Source: Treponema sp. UBA7570
GTDB lineage: Bacteria > Spirochaetota > Spirochaetia > Treponematales > Treponemataceae
DNA: 7,360 nucleotides
NCBI GenBank assembly: GCA_002477955.1
Contig: DLLE01000033.1
Coordinates: forward strand, 326 to 7,685
Direction of reading: 5' to 3'
Made by a program: the position numbers and the translations under genes. The notes below the pieces were generated by a model. It saw only the letters and a list, made by a program, of their open reading frames with translations. It did no database searches and was not told the origin of the DNA. Below are positions 5,297 to 7,360 of this stretch, piece by piece. The first letter of the stretch is position 1. Every line of letters begins with the position of its first letter.

Positions 5297-6190
5297 TTAC
5301 ATTAGATAGTCCGCCAGTCTCGCAGCTTCTTCTGTTGATGCCTTCGTCTGCGCTTCCTGTGCGTCCATTTCTTTTGCCTTTAACGCTGTCTTTGCTGTCT
5401 CGGCGTTGCTTGCCGCAGCATCGGCGTTTGCTTTTGCGCGCTCCGCCTCAAGACGCGCCATCTGCGCCTTGTAAAGAGCCTCCTCTTCTGCCTGTTTTGC
5501 GGCGTCCTTCTTGTCCGCGTCTGCCTTCATCTCGCTGAAGAGAGCGCCCACTTTCTTCTGTGTATCGGTAGTCAAGTCTGCGCCGCCCATAACGTCCATA
5601 AGATACTTCTTGCAGAGGTTGTCCCAAGTGCCTTTGTCCATTGAATAAACTGTGTAGTAGATGTACTGCTCGCTCTGATCTTTTGTTCCAGCCCTTGTTG
5701 TGCGCACTTTCTGGAAGAATCCTGTCTCCTCGCGGAGTCCTGTCATGTCCGCCTTTGTCTCGCTTGCAGCAACATAAACCGCCTCAAGCTGCCCCACGTC
5801 GTTCAGACCCTGGCCAACGCGTCCGATTACCTTCTGGCTAAGCTCCGCCGCCTGAGTGTAGGCAAATCCCGCGCGGCTCAAAGCCTGGGCTGCCGCCTCT
5901 GTTTTTCCTGTCGCCATGCTCACCTTTACAACGCGGTTTGCATCTGTTCCCCACTGCTGTTTGAACGTGTCTGAGTTTCCGCGCCTCATGTTCTTGAGCC
6001 ACTGCGGAGCCTGCGCTTCGCCTAAAGTCCTGTCCGTCCAGTCAACAACCACAACCTTGTCAACATCGTCGTCAACATCGTTGTCAACATTAACATTGAG
6101 CGACGAATCCAGTGCAACCTTGGTGCTCCCGCAGCCCGACATTCCAAGAGCGAGCGCGGCCGCCACGCATACAAAAATCACCTTTTTCAT
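5297..6190 (-). CDS. LPP20-like lipoprotein with acidic repeat and C-terminal coiled coil
   Basis: The product has 297 residues. A clear lipoprotein signal ends in MSGC (C20), so it is a lipid-anchored envelope protein. Residues 32-48 are a valine/aspartate repeat (NVNVDNDVDDDVDKVVV). From about 60 an APQWLKN motif followed by an alanine-rich helix (TGKTEAAAQALSRAGFAYTQAAE) and a beta segment (QYIYYTVYSM) resembles the LPP20 family and the protein encoded just upstream. Residues about 215-292 are an alanine/glutamate/lysine-rich coiled coil. The ATG follows GGAGG by 6 nt, a strong site, and starts 23 nt after the upstream stop, so the two are co-transcribed. No enzyme motif is visible; the function is not known to me, and a structural or envelope-assembly role is only a guess. 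Confidence 0.85.
   Translation of the reverse strand: MKKVIFVCVAAALALGMSGCGSTKVALDSSLNVNVDNDVDDDVDKVVVVDWTDRTLGEAQAPQWLKNMRRGNSDTFKQQWGTDANRVVKVSMATGKTEAAAQALSRAGFAYTQAAELSQKVIGRVGQGLNDVGQLEAVYVAASETKADMTGLREETGFFQKVRTTRAGTKDQSEQYIYYTVYSMDKGTWDNLCKKYLMDVMGGADLTTDTQKKVGALFSEMKADADKKDAAKQAEEEALYKAQMARLEAERAKANADAAASNAETAKTALKAKEMDAQEAQTKASTEEAARLADYLM
6053..6097 (-). repeat. 12-bp tandem repeat encoding VD-rich segment
   Basis: About three imperfect 12-bp units with a GTTGAC core lie in frame after the lipidated cysteine of the 5297-6190 product and give VDND, VDDD and VDKV. The acidic pattern could bind divalent cations, but no canonical EF-hand is present. Confidence 0.7.
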
Positions 6191-6213
6191 TTTTTTCCTC
6201 CAGATGAAAAATT

Positions 6214-7218
6214 CTATAACTCAAGAAAGCCGCTCAAATCTTTTTTTACAGCTTCCTCAGTTTCCTTTGAAAGTTTTGGAAACGCCTTTTTCTGGGCGTT
6301 TTCAAGCGAATATGCGACAGACTTTTCCGCCGCCTGGACCTCGCACGAATAAACCGTTTTTTCCTCTTTGTTCTGGATTTTTAGTTCCAGTCCGGGTTTT
6401 ATAGATACAGGCTCGCTTCCCGACACATTCAGCTCTATGAGGACTTCCGCAATGTAGTTTGCCTGCTCAATATTTTTGGAGACTTTAAGCCCGCAGTCTG
6501 TAAATACGGAAGAAACCGCGCTTTCCGCAAGGCGGCTATAGTCGTTTTGCGTCTGAATATATATAGAACAGTTCTGCCTGCTTTCCTCAAAAATCACCGG
6601 AACATGAGAGATTTTGTCGCGCTCGTCCTGATAAGCCGCCTCTTCATTTGGGTTTATGATTCTGCCGTACTCAAGTTTTTCCAGAAGCTCTGTTGCGCTC
6701 CGCCACACCTTGCCGCACATTCCGGCTTTGGAAAAATAGTCCGGCTCATTTTCAAGATTTTTGTAGAGACCGTTAAAGCTGTTTTTTTTGATTTCAATCT
6801 GAGGCTTGTACTGCTGCCATGCGTCATTGCGGTTCATGTAGACCACGCAGTACCACTTTTTTTCCGCCTTGTAGTAGAAAGGCTCGGTGTACTCAAGAGC
6901 AAAAAGCTCCACCTCGGACTGAACATTCACGTCGTCCACAACAAGAGTTTTCTCCTCCGCAGAATTTGCCGCTGTAACGGAAGTCATTGTCGTTGAAAGA
7001 TTCGCGTTCACGCTTGTCTTGAAGTAGCGCGAGAGCGCGGCGGTTGCATCAGTCCTTGCTTTTTCGGCTGTATCGCCGCTTCCGCGCTGGGCAAGATATT
7101 CAGAATTCGGATATACAGTCCTGTAGTTCTGAACCCATTGCGGCATCGCCGCTTTTTTTGCAAAAAGCGGCAAAAGACAGCAAAATACCGCCGTCAAAAT
7201 GAGGAAAGATTTTTTCAT
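6214..7218 (-). CDS. Secreted LPP20-like protein
   Basis: The product has 334 residues. The frame is open to the window edge, but the ATG at 7218 is chosen: it follows CTGGAG by 8 nt and begins a signal peptide (KKSFLILTAVFCCLLPLFA, likely cleaved after A20). The upstream extension crosses a terminator-like hairpin and looks non-coding. Residues 25-140 match the LPP20 pattern: MPQWVQNY, YLAQRGSGDTAEKARTDATAALSRYFK, then a beta-rich part ending KWYCVVYMNRNDAW. A second domain (about 205-334) with strands and a final helix is unassigned; a two-domain layout of this kind recalls FlgT-like envelope proteins, at low confidence. No lipobox is seen, so it is probably periplasmic. It is the first gene of the operon with the 5297-6190 lipoprotein. 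Confidence 0.82.
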   Translation of the reverse strand: MKKSFLILTAVFCCLLPLFAKKAAMPQWVQNYRTVYPNSEYLAQRGSGDTAEKARTDATAALSRYFKTSVNANLSTTMTSVTAANSAEEKTLVVDDVNVQSEVELFALEYTEPFYYKAEKKWYCVVYMNRNDAWQQYKPQIEIKKNSFNGLYKNLENEPDYFSKAGMCGKVWRSATELLEKLEYGRIINPNEEAAYQDERDKISHVPVIFEESRQNCSIYIQTQNDYSRLAESAVSSVFTDCGLKVSKNIEQANYIAEVLIELNVSGSEPVSIKPGLELKIQNKEEKTVYSCEVQAAEKSVAYSLENAQKKAFPKLSKETEEAVKKDLSGFLEL

Positions 7219-7236
7219 GTGATTTTCTCCAGAGAC

Positions 7237-7281
7237 AAAAAAGGCGGATTCCGCACGCACAGGCACGCAAATTCCGCCTTT
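7237..7281 (-). terminator. Terminator-like hairpin in the leader of the LPP20-like operon
   Basis: On the minus strand AAAGGCGGA (7281-7273) pairs perfectly with TCCGCCTTT (7248-7240) across a 24-nt loop, and the T run continues to 7237. The shape is an intrinsic terminator. It ends only 18 nt before the start codon at 7218, leaving space for the ribosome site but not for a promoter. It is therefore either a leader attenuator or the end of an upstream transcript with read-through. AT-rich TATAAA sequences lie just upstream (7291-7296), without a credible -35. Confidence 0.55.
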
Positions 7282-7339
7282 ATAAGGATTTTTATAGATG
7301 GGGTATGAGAATTTACATTTGGAAGAGAGTACGCCTGCA

Positions 7340-7360
7340 GCAATCGAGCAATCGAGCAAT
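7340..7360. repeat. 8-bp tandem repeat at the window edge
   Basis: GCAATCGA is repeated about 2.6 times and runs into the window edge, so its full length is unknown. No coding role is visible. Confidence 0.6.

Noticed and set aside
5916..6404. Plus-strand open frame of 162 codons
   Set aside because: It spans the ends of two well-supported minus-strand genes with signal peptides and ribosome sites, and its product has no recognisable domain.
7219..7359. 47-residue N-terminal extension of the first LPP20-like protein
   Set aside because: It would place a terminator-like hairpin and a ribosome site inside the coding region and bury the signal peptide.
1..7360. CRISPR array, tRNA, rRNA or DGR reverse transcriptase inside the window
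   Set aside because: I found no spaced repeat array, no cloverleaf or rRNA-like sequence, and no reverse transcriptase motifs in any frame.

Overview
The window reads as a stretch of spirochaete chromosome, most likely Treponema or a close relative. This rests on protein style only: lipoproteins with relaxed lipoboxes, LPP20-like and CsgG/TolB-like periplasmic domains, and C-type-lectin-fold (FGE-sulfatase/SUMF1-like) proteins of the kind diversified in Treponema. No rRNA, tRNA or housekeeping marker is present to confirm it. All five supported genes lie on the minus strand, so the gene order runs from high to low coordinates.

Region by region along the minus strand. (a) 7360-7219: a leader with a terminator-like hairpin just upstream of the first gene. 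(b) 7218-5297: a two-gene operon made of a secreted LPP20-like protein and an LPP20-like lipoprotein with an alanine-rich coiled-coil tail. (c) 5296-5116: an intergenic region with an imperfect 15-bp stem-loop, probably the terminator of that operon, and a TATAAT promoter element for the next one. (d) 5115-2596: an 839-residue lipoprotein with a short tandem repeat, a CsgG/TolB-N-like domain, a long coiled coil, an unassigned middle part and a C-terminal C-type-lectin-fold domain. (e) 2595-2429: a non-coding gap with a repeated tail and a palindrome. (f) 2428-1058: an AT-rich gene for a cytoplasmic SIR2-like protein. (g) 1035-151: a smaller secreted protein carrying the same lectin-fold domain. 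(h) 150-1: a second copy of the repeated tail, then nothing clear.

The main observation is that the two lectin-fold genes end in the same pattern. About 200 bp are roughly 89 percent identical (hand count). Then comes a hypervariable island of about 110 bp in which almost every differing codon keeps C in the third position and changes only positions one and two. Then follow 20 invariant bases (encoding the conserved GFRIVR segment) and a 58-bp tail, identical at 57 positions, that runs past the stop codon. This is what target variable regions (VRs) of a diversity-generating retroelement (DGR) look like; Treponema TvpA is the known relative. No reverse transcriptase, template repeat or Avd gene is in the window, so the DGR machinery would have to lie elsewhere.

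The SIR2-like gene sits between the two variable genes, in the same direction and only 22 bp from the second. Working model (inference): an operon pairs two diversified envelope binding proteins with a cytoplasmic NAD-binding or NAD-consuming protein. The two near-identical VR/tail blocks also form direct repeats about 2.44 kb apart that could recombine.
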